Origin: an uncultured Burkholderiales bacterium
GTDB taxonomy: Bacteria > Pseudomonadota > Gammaproteobacteria > Burkholderiales > Burkholderiaceae_C
Reading direction: 5' to 3'
Assembly (NCBI GenBank): GCA_937927685.1
Contig: CALBSC010000018.1
Span: 1-21,067 of the forward strand
Length of the DNA stretch: 21,067 bases
The translations under genes were made by a program, and so were the position numbers. The notes under the pieces are model-generated. The model did not search any database. It saw only the letters and a list, made by a program, of their open reading frames with translations, and was not told the origin of the DNA. Positions within the stretch are counted from its first letter, which is position 1. Each line of letters begins with the position of its first letter. Positions 5,680 to 13,290 of the stretch are shown piece after piece.

Positions 5680-6870
5680 TCAATACCCTTGGGCAACCCA
5701 AGAAATGGCCCCTGTGACCCGGGTACCGGAGGTGTTTTCTAGAACTGCTGTGAAGCCGGAGGTGGAAACCGCGCCCAAGATTCGGGGGACGGCCACAGTG
5801 GTGCCCCCTTTGAAGGTGAGCGTGACCTCTGGCGAGACCCGAAACTGCCGGGCAAAGACAACCGTCACGCCATTGGCCGCATTGCTCACCTGGGCAGTTC
5901 CACGGTCAAAGACATCGGGCACATCGACCGTGACGCGCAGGCCATCGATGTAGCCCCGATCAGCATTGCTGGAGGTCAGAATCGCCCTGAACAGCGCCCG
6001 CTGGTAGGTGTAGTCGCCCTGAATGAAGTCCCGGAAATTGGTGTAGCCCGGCGGATGGCCTGACTCCAGGATGTCCATGAAGTCCTGCTCTGTGATCTCG
6101 GTGCTGGCGACGATCATGTCGCTGATGACACCGTTGGCTCGCCTTCGGTATTGCTCAGCCAGGTTCAAGGCCTCGGCCAGCTTCAAGGTCTGCGCACGGC
6201 GCAGCGCCTCAGCAATCGCAAACCCTTCGCTGATGGCCTTGCGGTAGGCAACGGTCCGCCCAAAAACCTCAGCAAATACAAACGCCTCGGAGATCCGTTT
6301 GACCTGCGCCCTCGACAGCGCTTCAGTGAACCTGAAGCTCTCTGCCTGTGGCTTGGTGAGCGCCTTCGATGGTTTCTCGGTAAAGCTGAAGCTTTCGCCC
6401 ACGCGCAAGATGAACGCAATGAGGTCGGTGTAGGTCTCAGCCAGCGCCAGCGTCTCGTACTTTCTCAGCGCAATCTGCCGCGCCAACCCCTCGGCCACCT
6501 GAAACACCTCGAACACCCGCTTGGTGTTGGAAAGCCCGTTCTTTTCTGCCAACGCAAAGGACTCGACAAACCTCAGAACGAAGGCAATGAGGTCCGTGTA
6601 GGTCTCCGCGAAACTCATGACCTCGAACTTGTTCAGTACCAGCCCTTTGCCTTGCTTCTCAGCAAAGGCAATGGTTTCGGAGCTTCGCTTGATCCCCAGC
6701 TTCTGGATCAACTCCGTGAAACCGATATCCGTGGCCACGCTCAGGCTGTAGACCGCCGGATAGGCACTCGTCCAGTTCTTACCGGCTGTGGCGCTGCTCC
6801 ATGCAAACTTGCCTGTGGTCCAGGTGTAGTTGGCCCCCGGCGAGCTTGAGACGTTGACGGTCTCGGCCAT
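5680..6870 (-). CDS. Tail fibre or fibre-associated protein with regular 18/20-residue repeats
   Basis: This 396-residue protein has three parts. Residues 1-50 contain spaced aromatic motifs (YTWTTGKFAWSS, KNWTSAY) also seen near the end of the J protein. Residues 54-239 are ten tandem units of 18 or 20 residues, each ending in E-x-hydrophobic-x-hydrophobic-A/T-E. Residues about 325-396 form a beta-rich C-terminal domain (GVTVVFARQFRVSPEVTL) resembling H-type-lectin-like domains of phage fibres, which would suit binding a partner fibre or a receptor. The gene starts 13 nt after the preceding stop and ends 11 nt before the Cys-rich fibre. The ribosome binding site is weak, so translation may be coupled. 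The assignment to the fibre module rests on position and architecture. Confidence 0.8.
   Translation of the reverse strand: MAETVNVSSSPGANYTWTTGKFAWSSATAGKNWTSAYPAVYSLSVATDIGFTELIQKLGIKRSSETIAFAEKQGKGLVLNKFEVMSFAETYTDLIAFVLRFVESFALAEKNGLSNTKRVFEVFQVAEGLARQIALRKYETLALAETYTDLIAFILRVGESFSFTEKPSKALTKPQAESFRFTEALSRAQVKRISEAFVFAEVFGRTVAYRKAISEGFAIAEALRRAQTLKLAEALNLAEQYRRRANGVISDMIVASTEITEQDFMDILESGHPPGYTNFRDFIQGDYTYQRALFRAILTSSNADRGYIDGLRVTVDVPDVFDRGTAQVSNAANGVTVVFARQFRVSPEVTLTFKGGTTVAVPRILGAVSTSGFTAVLENTSGTRVTGAISWVAQGY
6154..6711 (-). repeat. Ten in-frame protein repeats with an 18-18-20 higher-order period
   Basis: The units end at Glu71, 89, 109, 127, 145, 165, 183, 201, 221 and 239, giving lengths 18-18-20 three times and then 18. 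The super-period is 56 residues (168 bp). The first two 20-residue units share TYTDLIAF exactly; the third has diverged. Every unit ends with an E-x-hydrophobic-x-hydrophobic-A/T-E motif such as ETIAFAE, ESFALAE or EGFAIAE. Confidence 0.9.
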
Positions 6871-6883
6871 GTCAATCGCCCGA

Positions 6884-7330
6884 TCAGCTCATCGTGAAGG
6901 TGAAAACAGCGGTCAGGCTGTCGTCCACCCCCTTGTTGACCACCGGGAACACCACACGATCAAACATGGTTCCAGCCGAGGCTGCATTGAACACACCCGC
7001 TTCGGTCAATGCGCCTGTAGCGTCGCCCGCCGCATAGCTGGCCGTGAAGGTGAACACCTTGGTGCCTGCCGTGTGGGCGTAGGTCGAGGCGTTGCGTTTG
7101 ATCTCGGTGACCAGGGCAGTCTGGGTCGAGGCCGCAGCTGTCGTGCCCGTCCCCACCGCAATCCAGCCCATTACACCGGGGCGACTGCCAGAGTTGCCAA
7201 TCGCATCGGCCACGAAGTCAAAGCCGCCATTGACGATGATGTTGTCTTTGTGAACTACCTCAACCTCGCCACTGGGCTTGGCCAGCACCAGTGTGAGCGA
7301 GCCCTTGATTTGCATGCCTTCATCCATCAT
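6884..7330 (-). CDS. Phage tail-associated structural protein (putative fibre attachment)
   Basis: This protein is 148 residues from the ATG at 7330, chosen because GGAG lies seven nucleotides upstream; a longer frame to 7372 would run through a terminator hairpin. It opens with IKGSLTLVLAKPSGEVEVV and continues with a Gly/Thr/Ala-rich beta pattern (GWIAVGTGTTAA, then alternating Thr/Phe strands to VFTFTMS). Small proteins of this type are frequent between tail-tip and fibre genes of lambda-like prophages and are usually annotated as tail or fibre proteins. There is no catalytic motif, signal peptide or membrane segment. The role is inferred from position and fold-like composition: a virion protein linking the J tip to the fibres. 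Confidence 0.7.
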   Translation of the reverse strand: MMDEGMQIKGSLTLVLAKPSGEVEVVHKDNIIVNGGFDFVADAIGNSGSRPGVMGWIAVGTGTTAAASTQTALVTEIKRNASTYAHTAGTKVFTFTASYAAGDATGALTEAGVFNAASAGTMFDRVVFPVVNKGVDDSLTAVFTFTMS

Positions 7331-7341
7331 GAGATTTCTCC

Positions 7342-7377
7342 AAAAAAATAGGCGTTGCCCCAATGGGTGCAACGCCT
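7342..7377 (-). terminator. Intrinsic terminator after the tail-tip J gene
   Basis: A perfect 9-bp stem (7369-7377 with 7350-7358, AGGCGTTGC/GCAACGCCT), with further pairing of GGG and CCC in the loop, is followed on the minus strand by a seven-T run (7348-7342). It begins 35 nt after the J stop. The T-run touches the GGAG of the next gene, leaving no space for a promoter, so downstream fibre genes need read-through, antitermination or a promoter inside J. Confidence 0.8.
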
Positions 7378-7412
7378 GTACTTAGGTTGATTGATTTTTC
7401 TGAACTGATCTG

Positions 7413-10400
7413 TCAGTACAGCTTGAGAGTTGAATACCCTGAAGTAGGTGCCAGTGGCTTACTTGCGCTTTGAACTTCCCCTCCCATCTTTCCAACAAAG
7501 AGCCTGCGTTCTGTTGCTGTCTGACACACGCCGATGCAGATGCGGTCGGCCACGTTCACGGGGTAAGCCACCACTACCCGGTTAAAGAGTTGGTCTTCCA
7601 GAAAGAACGTCCCCGCTTCAGAGTCATAGCCGACCAGGAGGCTCACTCCAGCACCGGTGGCCGTCCAAATGACCGATGTGGTGATCTGGTTCGGGATGAA
7701 CCAGAAGCTCACATGAAAGACACCCGGAATACTCACCCCCCAGGACACCTTGGTCGTGTCCTTGACCAGTACGCCACTGCCGTAGCGCCCATCGCCGTAG
7801 CCCACGCCAATGGCTTCAGCGCCCACGGGGTTTCCGTAGCCGCTGAGCACACCATTGAGTCGCCAGCCGTAAAGCTCTCCTGCTTGCAGCGCATCCTCAC
7901 GGGCCATCTGAAACCTCGCTTCGATGCTTTTGAGGGCCCCGTCATAGGTCCATTGCCGCTTGGCCGCAGAGCTGATCCAGGCGTAATTCGCCGAGGTCCA
8001 GGTCTCGCGGTCATCCAGCGTCGCCCCAATGCTGGCCAGCAAGGTGTTCTGTGCCCGGTAGCTGGTGGGCAGATTCACCTCAAACAGGTACTCGGACTGG
8101 GTCACCCCGCTGTCCATGCGCAGCACATCCAGGCTGTTGACTGATTCGACCGAGGCGAAATGTTTCACGCCGGGGAACCGAGTCGCCTGCGCATCCACAG
8201 TCACCAGCAGATTCGCGTTCTGAGGTTGCGCCACCACGGTGGAGACAAAGGTTGCCTCTTCTGAGTAAATGCCGGGCGATGCAATCGCCTTGATCCAGAA
8301 CTTGCGCTCCCCATCAAAGCCCGAGGGCAGCGTGAAACTGCTGGACTTGACCTCGGCAATGAAGATCGAAGTATCCCAGGCACCCCCTTCCCGCAATTCA
8401 TAAGCCACGACCTCCGGCTCGGGGTTGGGTAGCCAACGAAACTCCAGCCGGTTGGCCGACTGCACCACATCGAATTGCCGCACCGATGAAGGCGCGAGCA
8501 AGGTGAGCTGGAAGGTGGTGACGTGCTGGCTGTACTTGCCCGAGGTGTCAAAGGCACGGATGTGATAGTTGTACTGACCAGACTCGCTTTGGTCATGCAC
8601 CAGCTGCGTGCCTGCCGTCTGCCCCACCAGCACACCCGAATCCCACCCTGTGCCGACCCTCACCTCATACCCCGAGAGGTCGGCATCGGTGTTGGCACTC
8701 CAGCTCAGGAGCAAATCGGTCGTGCGGCGCAGCACCACAAAGTCCTGCACATCCTCAGGCGGCTGGAGCTTGCCCAGAATGCTTTGGCTCAGGCTTGTGG
8801 AGTTGCCCTGCTTGCCCGACACCCCCACAGCTCGGATCGTGAAGACATAGTCACCGGCCTCAGCGTTTCGTATTTCCAGATAGGTGCTGGAAACTTTGGG
8901 CAGTGTGACGGTGTTGCCCCCGTTGACGCGGTAGGTCGCCTGGTACTCCAGTGCTCCAAAGACCTGCTCCCATCCGAGCTGGATCAGCACCAGCGCCTGA
9001 TCCTTGACCCGATACAGGCTCTCGGTCACGGTCAGCCCCGCCGGGGCTGCTGGCGTGGTCGAGAGCACCGTGATGGCACGTGGCTGCAAGGCCAGGCCCT
9101 GCTCAATGGCTGCGTACTTGCTGGGGTTGTGCGCCAGCGCCGTGATTTCGTGGATGCCGGGTTCGCTTTCAGCGACTTGCACCACCCGAAAGAGCTGAGC
9201 CTCCACCAGCGTGGAAGACAGCACCCAGATCGCGCCCACCTGAGGGGCCATCGAAAACGCGCTGGTCACCCCCACAGTCCGGCCGGACAGCGAGCCCACT
9301 TGCCGCTCTTCAACGACACCGGTGGGCAGCACCACGGAGATCCGCCAGGATCCTGCGGGCAAGTCCTGATCGAGCGTGACGCTGACGGTTGTGGCCGCTG
9401 CAATTCGTCCACCCAGTCGCATGCCACCTCTGCTGGCATCGGCCACCTTGACCACATCGCCAGGCCGGACCACCGCACCCTCAAGTCCGGTGCGGAAAGT
9501 GATGATCTCCGACTCGGACTGCTCGGAGTACAACAGCCATTTACCCACCCGGTTGGCTTGACCTCGAGAGGTGCACCCCATGGCCACCACGTCGGCCTGA
9601 ACCACTCCATAACGAGCGATGCCTGCGAGGTCCTCGACGTATTCCACCTTCTGGCGGTAGAAATCATCCGGATCCACCCAGCTGACCAGGGCCACCGTGT
9701 GCCGAGCCTTGGCAGAGGACCCCTGGTAGGCGAACTCGCCATCAACGACATTGGCAGCGGTGAACTGGTAAACAGGATCCTGCGGCGCATCCTGCGTGAC
9801 CGTGATGGCACCACCCGACCAATAGGCCATACCCCGAAACACCGAGGCCATGTCCTGCACCACCTTGTAGGCCTGCTCCCGGGTCTGCAGATAAAGGTTG
9901 CAAGTGAAGCGTGGCTCATAGCCACCCAGCCCGTTGGGCACCAACTCGTCACAGTACTTGGCCACCCTGTACAGCGCCCACTTGTCGACCTGCGACTCAG
10001 GGATGTAATTGCCAAGACCGTAGCGGGTATTGGTGACCAGATCGTAAAAGCACCAGGCGGGGTTGTCCGTCCAGGCCACTTTGAAGGTGCCGTCCCAGAT
10101 CCCGCTGTACGACCGGGTCTCGGGAAAGTAGTTCGAAGGAATCCGAACCCGAAGGAGCTTCAAGTCATAGCTGCGTCTAGGGATCGAGGTGAACTGTGAG
10201 GCATCGACTCGAAGTGCCATCAAGGCACTGTTCGGATACCGCAGCTTGCTCTCGATCACCTCGGTGTAGGACTCGAGGAAGGTTTTGTTTTGCAGGCTGG
10301 TCTGCGTCGAGTCTGCCGTGATGCGACGCAGGCGCACATCCCAGGGGCCATTTCCAGAAAGGGGAACGTAGTAGCTTCGCTGATAGCGTGATGTGGTCTT

Positions 10401-10919
10401 TCCAGAAACCGTGTCTTGCAAGATCTGCACATACCCGGCTCCCCGGGCCTGCACATCGATCGCATAGCTGACAGAAGTACCGTTCAGATCACCATTGGTC
10501 GTATCCTGCAGCGTCAGCGTCGGGAGGCTGACCTTGATGCGTACAGCGTCCACGTCCGGGTCGGTGATGGAGCGCACCACGGGCTGACCGTACTTGCACT
10601 CCACCCCGACCGACACCTCGTTTTCCACAGAAGAAAAGCCGGGGATATAGTTTTGCTGCTGGGTGCCGGTCCGCGCCTCCAGCGTCACGCCGGTGAAGTT
10701 GTACGAGCCATCCGAATTCTGGATAGGCGTGTCGTCCAGGTAGACGGATTGCAGGCCAGCGGCCAAGCCCTCGATCTCGCCCTCGCAGACGAGGTCAACC
10801 ACCCGGGCATAAGCCTTGGAGCGCAGGCTGTCGGGCGCTTCCTGGGCCACGCGAGCACTGCCGCCCCCACCTTTGCCACCACCTGCGCCAATGATCAGAG
10901 AAGTGCTCTGGGTGCTCAT
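7413..10919 (-). CDS. J: Tail tip / host specificity protein J
   Basis: At 1168 residues it is close to the size of lambda J. The N-terminal part (ARVVDLVCEGEIEGL, YLDDTPIQN) is the conserved J opening that forms the tail-tip ring. Three fibronectin-III-like repeats lie at about 620-900 (APAGLTVTESLYRV, PPEDVQDFVVLRR, PSSVRQFDVVQSA). The last 110 residues (VFHVSFWFIPNQ, LLVGYDSEAGTFFLEDQ) resemble a LamG/concanavalin-like sandwich and may bind receptor or glycan. J caps the tail and contacts the host surface before DNA ejection. Its ATG overlaps the I stop (ATGA). A strong intrinsic terminator follows. Confidence 0.93.
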   Translation of the reverse strand: MSTQSTSLIIGAGGGKGGGGSARVAQEAPDSLRSKAYARVVDLVCEGEIEGLAAGLQSVYLDDTPIQNSDGSYNFTGVTLEARTGTQQQNYIPGFSSVENEVSVGVECKYGQPVVRSITDPDVDAVRIKVSLPTLTLQDTTNGDLNGTSVSYAIDVQARGAGYVQILQDTVSGKTTSRYQRSYYVPLSGNGPWDVRLRRITADSTQTSLQNKTFLESYTEVIESKLRYPNSALMALRVDASQFTSIPRRSYDLKLLRVRIPSNYFPETRSYSGIWDGTFKVAWTDNPAWCFYDLVTNTRYGLGNYIPESQVDKWALYRVAKYCDELVPNGLGGYEPRFTCNLYLQTREQAYKVVQDMASVFRGMAYWSGGAITVTQDAPQDPVYQFTAANVVDGEFAYQGSSAKARHTVALVSWVDPDDFYRQKVEYVEDLAGIARYGVVQADVVAMGCTSRGQANRVGKWLLYSEQSESEIITFRTGLEGAVVRPGDVVKVADASRGGMRLGGRIAAATTVSVTLDQDLPAGSWRISVVLPTGVVEERQVGSLSGRTVGVTSAFSMAPQVGAIWVLSSTLVEAQLFRVVQVAESEPGIHEITALAHNPSKYAAIEQGLALQPRAITVLSTTPAAPAGLTVTESLYRVKDQALVLIQLGWEQVFGALEYQATYRVNGGNTVTLPKVSSTYLEIRNAEAGDYVFTIRAVGVSGKQGNSTSLSQSILGKLQPPEDVQDFVVLRRTTDLLLSWSANTDADLSGYEVRVGTGWDSGVLVGQTAGTQLVHDQSESGQYNYHIRAFDTSGKYSQHVTTFQLTLLAPSSVRQFDVVQSANRLEFRWLPNPEPEVVAYELREGGAWDTSIFIAEVKSSSFTLPSGFDGERKFWIKAIASPGIYSEEATFVSTVVAQPQNANLLVTVDAQATRFPGVKHFASVESVNSLDVLRMDSGVTQSEYLFEVNLPTSYRAQNTLLASIGATLDDRETWTSANYAWISSAAKRQWTYDGALKSIEARFQMAREDALQAGELYGWRLNGVLSGYGNPVGAEAIGVGYGDGRYGSGVLVKDTTKVSWGVSIPGVFHVSFWFIPNQITTSVIWTATGAGVSLLVGYDSEAGTFFLEDQLFNRVVVAYPVNVADRICIGVCQTATERRLFVGKMGGEVQSASKPLAPTSGYSTLKLY

Positions 10920-11509
10920 ACAGCGATCTCATCCACATCAATGCCAGCGCTGATCACGGCAGACCCCACAATCAGCCGCCCGTAACCCACAGGCACGGGA
11001 TGCCCTTGGGCCGTGGTGTTCACAGCGCCGTTGAAAACATAGCTCGGCTGGTTTTCTGGTCGCTCGGAAGGGTCAGAAGACTTGGCCGTCGGAGCAATCA
11101 TCTGGGCCACGCCTCCCAAAATCATGGAAGTACCCACCGAATAGAGCGTGGCCTGCGATAGAAACGATCCCGCCGCAGCCCAGCCCATCGGGTTCCACCA
11201 GGACACAGCGATCAGGGCCGCGCCCAAAAGGATCTGGCCCAGACCATTGCCCCCAGCACCGGAGATCACCGGTGCAATCGTGATGTGCTGCTGGCCCGTA
11301 GGCTCATGCAGCCGTTCAAGATTCAAGGTGTCCCGCCCTGCGAGTACTCGGTAGCCAACACCTCTCTCACCTGAAACCACGAGCTCTCGCTCGAATGTGG
11401 GAAAGTTCGCGCACAGGGCACGCACCGCTTCCGCAGCAGTGGCCACAGCCATCTTGTGCCTGCGCCCGAAGCGCTTACCCAGCTCGCCGAGAAGGATGAT
11501 GGTGGTCAT
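10916..11509 (-). CDS. I: Tail assembly protein I (ubiquitin-like domain plus hydrophobic segment)
   Basis: This 197-residue protein matches lambda gpI in position and layout. The first 85 residues (MTTIILLGELGKRFG, then ITIAPVISGAGG) have the strand-helix-strand pattern of the beta-grasp, ubiquitin-like domain described for gpI proteins, ending in a Gly-Ala-Gly-Gly. A long hydrophobic stretch (about 90-140) follows, then a C-terminal region rich in small and charged residues. gpI is needed for tail-tip assembly but is not a major virion part. It overlaps K upstream and J downstream by four bases each. The JAB-type peptidase domain of the neighbouring K protein is thought to act on ubiquitin-like partners of this kind; cleavage is not shown here. 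Confidence 0.87.
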   Translation of the reverse strand: MTTIILLGELGKRFGRRHKMAVATAAEAVRALCANFPTFERELVVSGERGVGYRVLAGRDTLNLERLHEPTGQQHITIAPVISGAGGNGLGQILLGAALIAVSWWNPMGWAAAGSFLSQATLYSVGTSMILGGVAQMIAPTAKSSDPSERPENQPSYVFNGAVNTTAQGHPVPVGYGRLIVGSAVISAGIDVDEIAV

Positions 11510-12237
11510 GGAGGTTGGTTTGTTTCTGTGCGATGTCTCAAGACGTGCGTCGTGATCTTTTGCCAGTAGCCGCCATACACGTCCCGGCTGGAGAGTCTGC
11601 CCTGCAGGTGATGCAGGATCAGACCGTCGCCCAGGTAAATGGCGGCATGGTTGGGAACAGGTGATGCCACCTGCATCAGGAGCACATCGCCAATTTCCAT
11701 GTCCTGGGATTGAACGGCTCCCAGCGCCTCAAAGCCTGCCGAGCCGAAGTTGTCGAGGTACAGGCTCTGGCCGCGCTTCCACCACTCGTCAAAGCGGTCA
11801 AAGTTCGGCAGGTCAATGCCTCGCTCAGCCCGATACCAGTCCCGGATCACCGAGTAGCAATCAAGAACCCCGTGGGCCCATGCCCGACCGACCAAAGGAG
11901 CGATGTAGCCAGAAGGCTGTATCTCATGCCACTGCCCAGAGGGGAAAGACAGAATGAACCAGGGCAAGCCGGAAGCTTCGCAGGCCACTTTGTCGGCCTG
12001 GCTGGGCTCAGCAGGCAGATTCGGATGGGAATGAAACACCCCCACGATCTCTCCAAGCCGATCGGCCCGGACATAGTCCTCGGGGTGGATCACGAACTGG
12101 TCGGTACCCACGCCAATGTTGCGGCATGGGACATAGGTCTCCCGACCCTTGTGAATGACGAGCAGGCCACAGGCTTCACGGGGAAACTCCCGGGCAGCAT
12201 GGGCCAGCGCCAGCGATTGGTTGACGGAGTCCATCAT
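11506..12237 (-). CDS. K: Tail assembly protein K (JAB/MPN+ peptidase plus NlpC/P60 domain)
   Basis: This 243-residue protein has two hydrolase domains. The N-terminal JAMM metalloprotease has Glu21 and HSHPNLPAEPSQAD (His69, His71, Ser79, Asp82), a full H-x-H-x7-S-x2-D zinc site. The C-terminal half is NlpC/P60-like, with Cys127 in GVLDCYSV, His197 in NHAAIYLGDG and a likely third residue, His209. In lambda-like phages K acts during tail-tip assembly and may cut peptidoglycan during entry. The two domains are both intact by motif. The gene overlaps L upstream (the L TGA lies within ATGATG) and I downstream. Two adjacent ATG codons are available; the first is given. Confidence 0.92.
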   Translation of the reverse strand: MMDSVNQSLALAHAAREFPREACGLLVIHKGRETYVPCRNIGVGTDQFVIHPEDYVRADRLGEIVGVFHSHPNLPAEPSQADKVACEASGLPWFILSFPSGQWHEIQPSGYIAPLVGRAWAHGVLDCYSVIRDWYRAERGIDLPNFDRFDEWWKRGQSLYLDNFGSAGFEALGAVQSQDMEIGDVLLMQVASPVPNHAAIYLGDGLILHHLQGRLSSRDVYGGYWQKITTHVLRHRTETNQPP

Positions 12238-12938
12238 CGGATCAACCCCGCCGCTGGGAACCCGCCAAAGGGCAACTCGGCATTCGAGCCAAAGCGCTTC
12301 TGGCAGGACACGAGCCTTTTGCCACAGACATCCTGCGACCGTGAAGTCACCGTCTCATCGTTGGCGTTGAAATAGGCCGTCCCGGTGTAGCCGCACTCCG
12401 AGCCCCGGTAGCTCCAGGGGCAGACGTTCTGAACAATCTGCCGTCTGGGCAAGGACACACCTTCGAGATCGAAAGAGGCTGCCAACTCAAACTCGACCAC
12501 ATCCCGGGTCTCTCGTGACTTTCGATCAATGAAATACACATCGTCGGCAAACTCGGCCGTCGGATCAGCGTTCGGGTTGGTACCGGTCCCGAAATTGACG
12601 GCATCAAGGTACTTGAGCAGCGTGCGCTTTCTCGTTACCCGAGCCCCCACCAGGTCCTGGTAGGAGAGGATCAGGGCAGTGATGCTGCCCGTGACGTTGG
12701 CCACCTTGAGCTTGGGACGCGGCACCTGGCCGTTGCCGTTGAACTCAAAGCCTTCAGCCTGGATAGGGAACGGCTCATAGGTATTGCCTTGCCAGACCAC
12801 CTGACGGCGCAGCTCGTTGGTGCCGGCATGAAATCGAACCACCCCTTCATTGAAGAGGGTCAGGTCCATCACGAAGAGCTCGATGACTGCACTCGGGGAG
12901 AGCTTCTGGATTTCTGTGGTGATGGCTTGAGCTGTCAT
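12234..12938 (-). CDS. L: Minor tail protein L (probable [4Fe-4S] protein)
   Basis: This 234-residue protein matches lambda gpL in length and in sequence features such as the VIELFVMDLT opening and a C-terminal CPWSYRGSECGYTGTAYF segment. Four cysteines in the C-terminal domain (173, 182, 205, 212) correspond to the residues reported to bind an iron-sulfur cluster in lambda gpL. The protein forms part of the tail-tip ring between M and the K/I/J group. Start and stop overlap the M and K genes by four bases each. No other cysteine occurs in the protein, which supports a dedicated cluster role. Confidence 0.92.
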   Translation of the reverse strand: MTAQAITTEIQKLSPSAVIELFVMDLTLFNEGVVRFHAGTNELRRQVVWQGNTYEPFPIQAEGFEFNGNGQVPRPKLKVANVTGSITALILSYQDLVGARVTRKRTLLKYLDAVNFGTGTNPNADPTAEFADDVYFIDRKSRETRDVVEFELAASFDLEGVSLPRRQIVQNVCPWSYRGSECGYTGTAYFNANDETVTSRSQDVCGKRLVSCQKRFGSNAELPFGGFPAAGLIR

Positions 12939-13273
12939 GAGAGATCAAACACCTGCCTGAACGTGGCTCGGATGTTTTCCAGATTGGGTTCTTCCACGGT
13001 GCGGCTCCACTCTTCGCAAAGGAACTTGCCCGCAATGCCGCTCGGGGTTGTCCAGTCAAAGGACTGAACCGCTCCACGAGCACGCAGGAAGTTGTCGATG
13101 GCAGCAGCCTCGGCCGTTGATTTGCCCCTGAATTCCAGAGACCAGACCTCAGGCTGGGTGTTGATGCCAAAGGCCAGACGCTGCTCGTACCCGTCGCCGA
13201 AGGAGACCTTTCGGACATTGGGTTTGAGGTTGAGCGAAGCGCCAATCGAAGCGATCCATGTGAATGTCGCCAT
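12935..13273 (-). CDS. M: Minor tail protein M
   Basis: This 112-residue protein has the typical gpM pattern: an early strand TFTWIASIGASLN, then KVSFGDGYEQR, a central EFRGKSTAEAAAIDNFLRA helix and FDWTTPSG near the C-terminus. gpM joins the tail tube end to the tail-tip complex and works with L, K, I and J. It lies 17 nt downstream of the tape measure stop, and its own stop overlaps L by ATGA. Length agrees with the family. Confidence 0.9.
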   Translation of the reverse strand: MATFTWIASIGASLNLKPNVRKVSFGDGYEQRLAFGINTQPEVWSLEFRGKSTAEAAAIDNFLRARGAVQSFDWTTPSGIAGKFLCEEWSRTVEEPNLENIRATFRQVFDLS

Positions 13274-13290
13274 GAAAATCCTTCAATACA

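Noticed and set aside
7331..7372. Upstream start at 7372 for the small tail-associated protein
   Set aside because: The segment is the terminator stem itself. The ATG at 7330 follows GGAG at proper spacing.
9653..9660. GGCGGTAG, resembling the core of the RfaH ops element
   Set aside because: It is on the plus strand, antisense to the whole operon, and is explained by codons of J. No copy was noticed on the minus strand in an intergenic region, though my scan was by eye.
8523..10199. Long plus-strand open frame (558 aa) opposite J
   Set aside because: It is antisense to the well-supported J gene, is His/Arg/Pro-rich without domain features, and has no ribosome binding site. It is a GC-rich codon shadow. 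The same holds for the plus-strand frame 14696-16096 opposite the tape measure and for other plus-strand frames.
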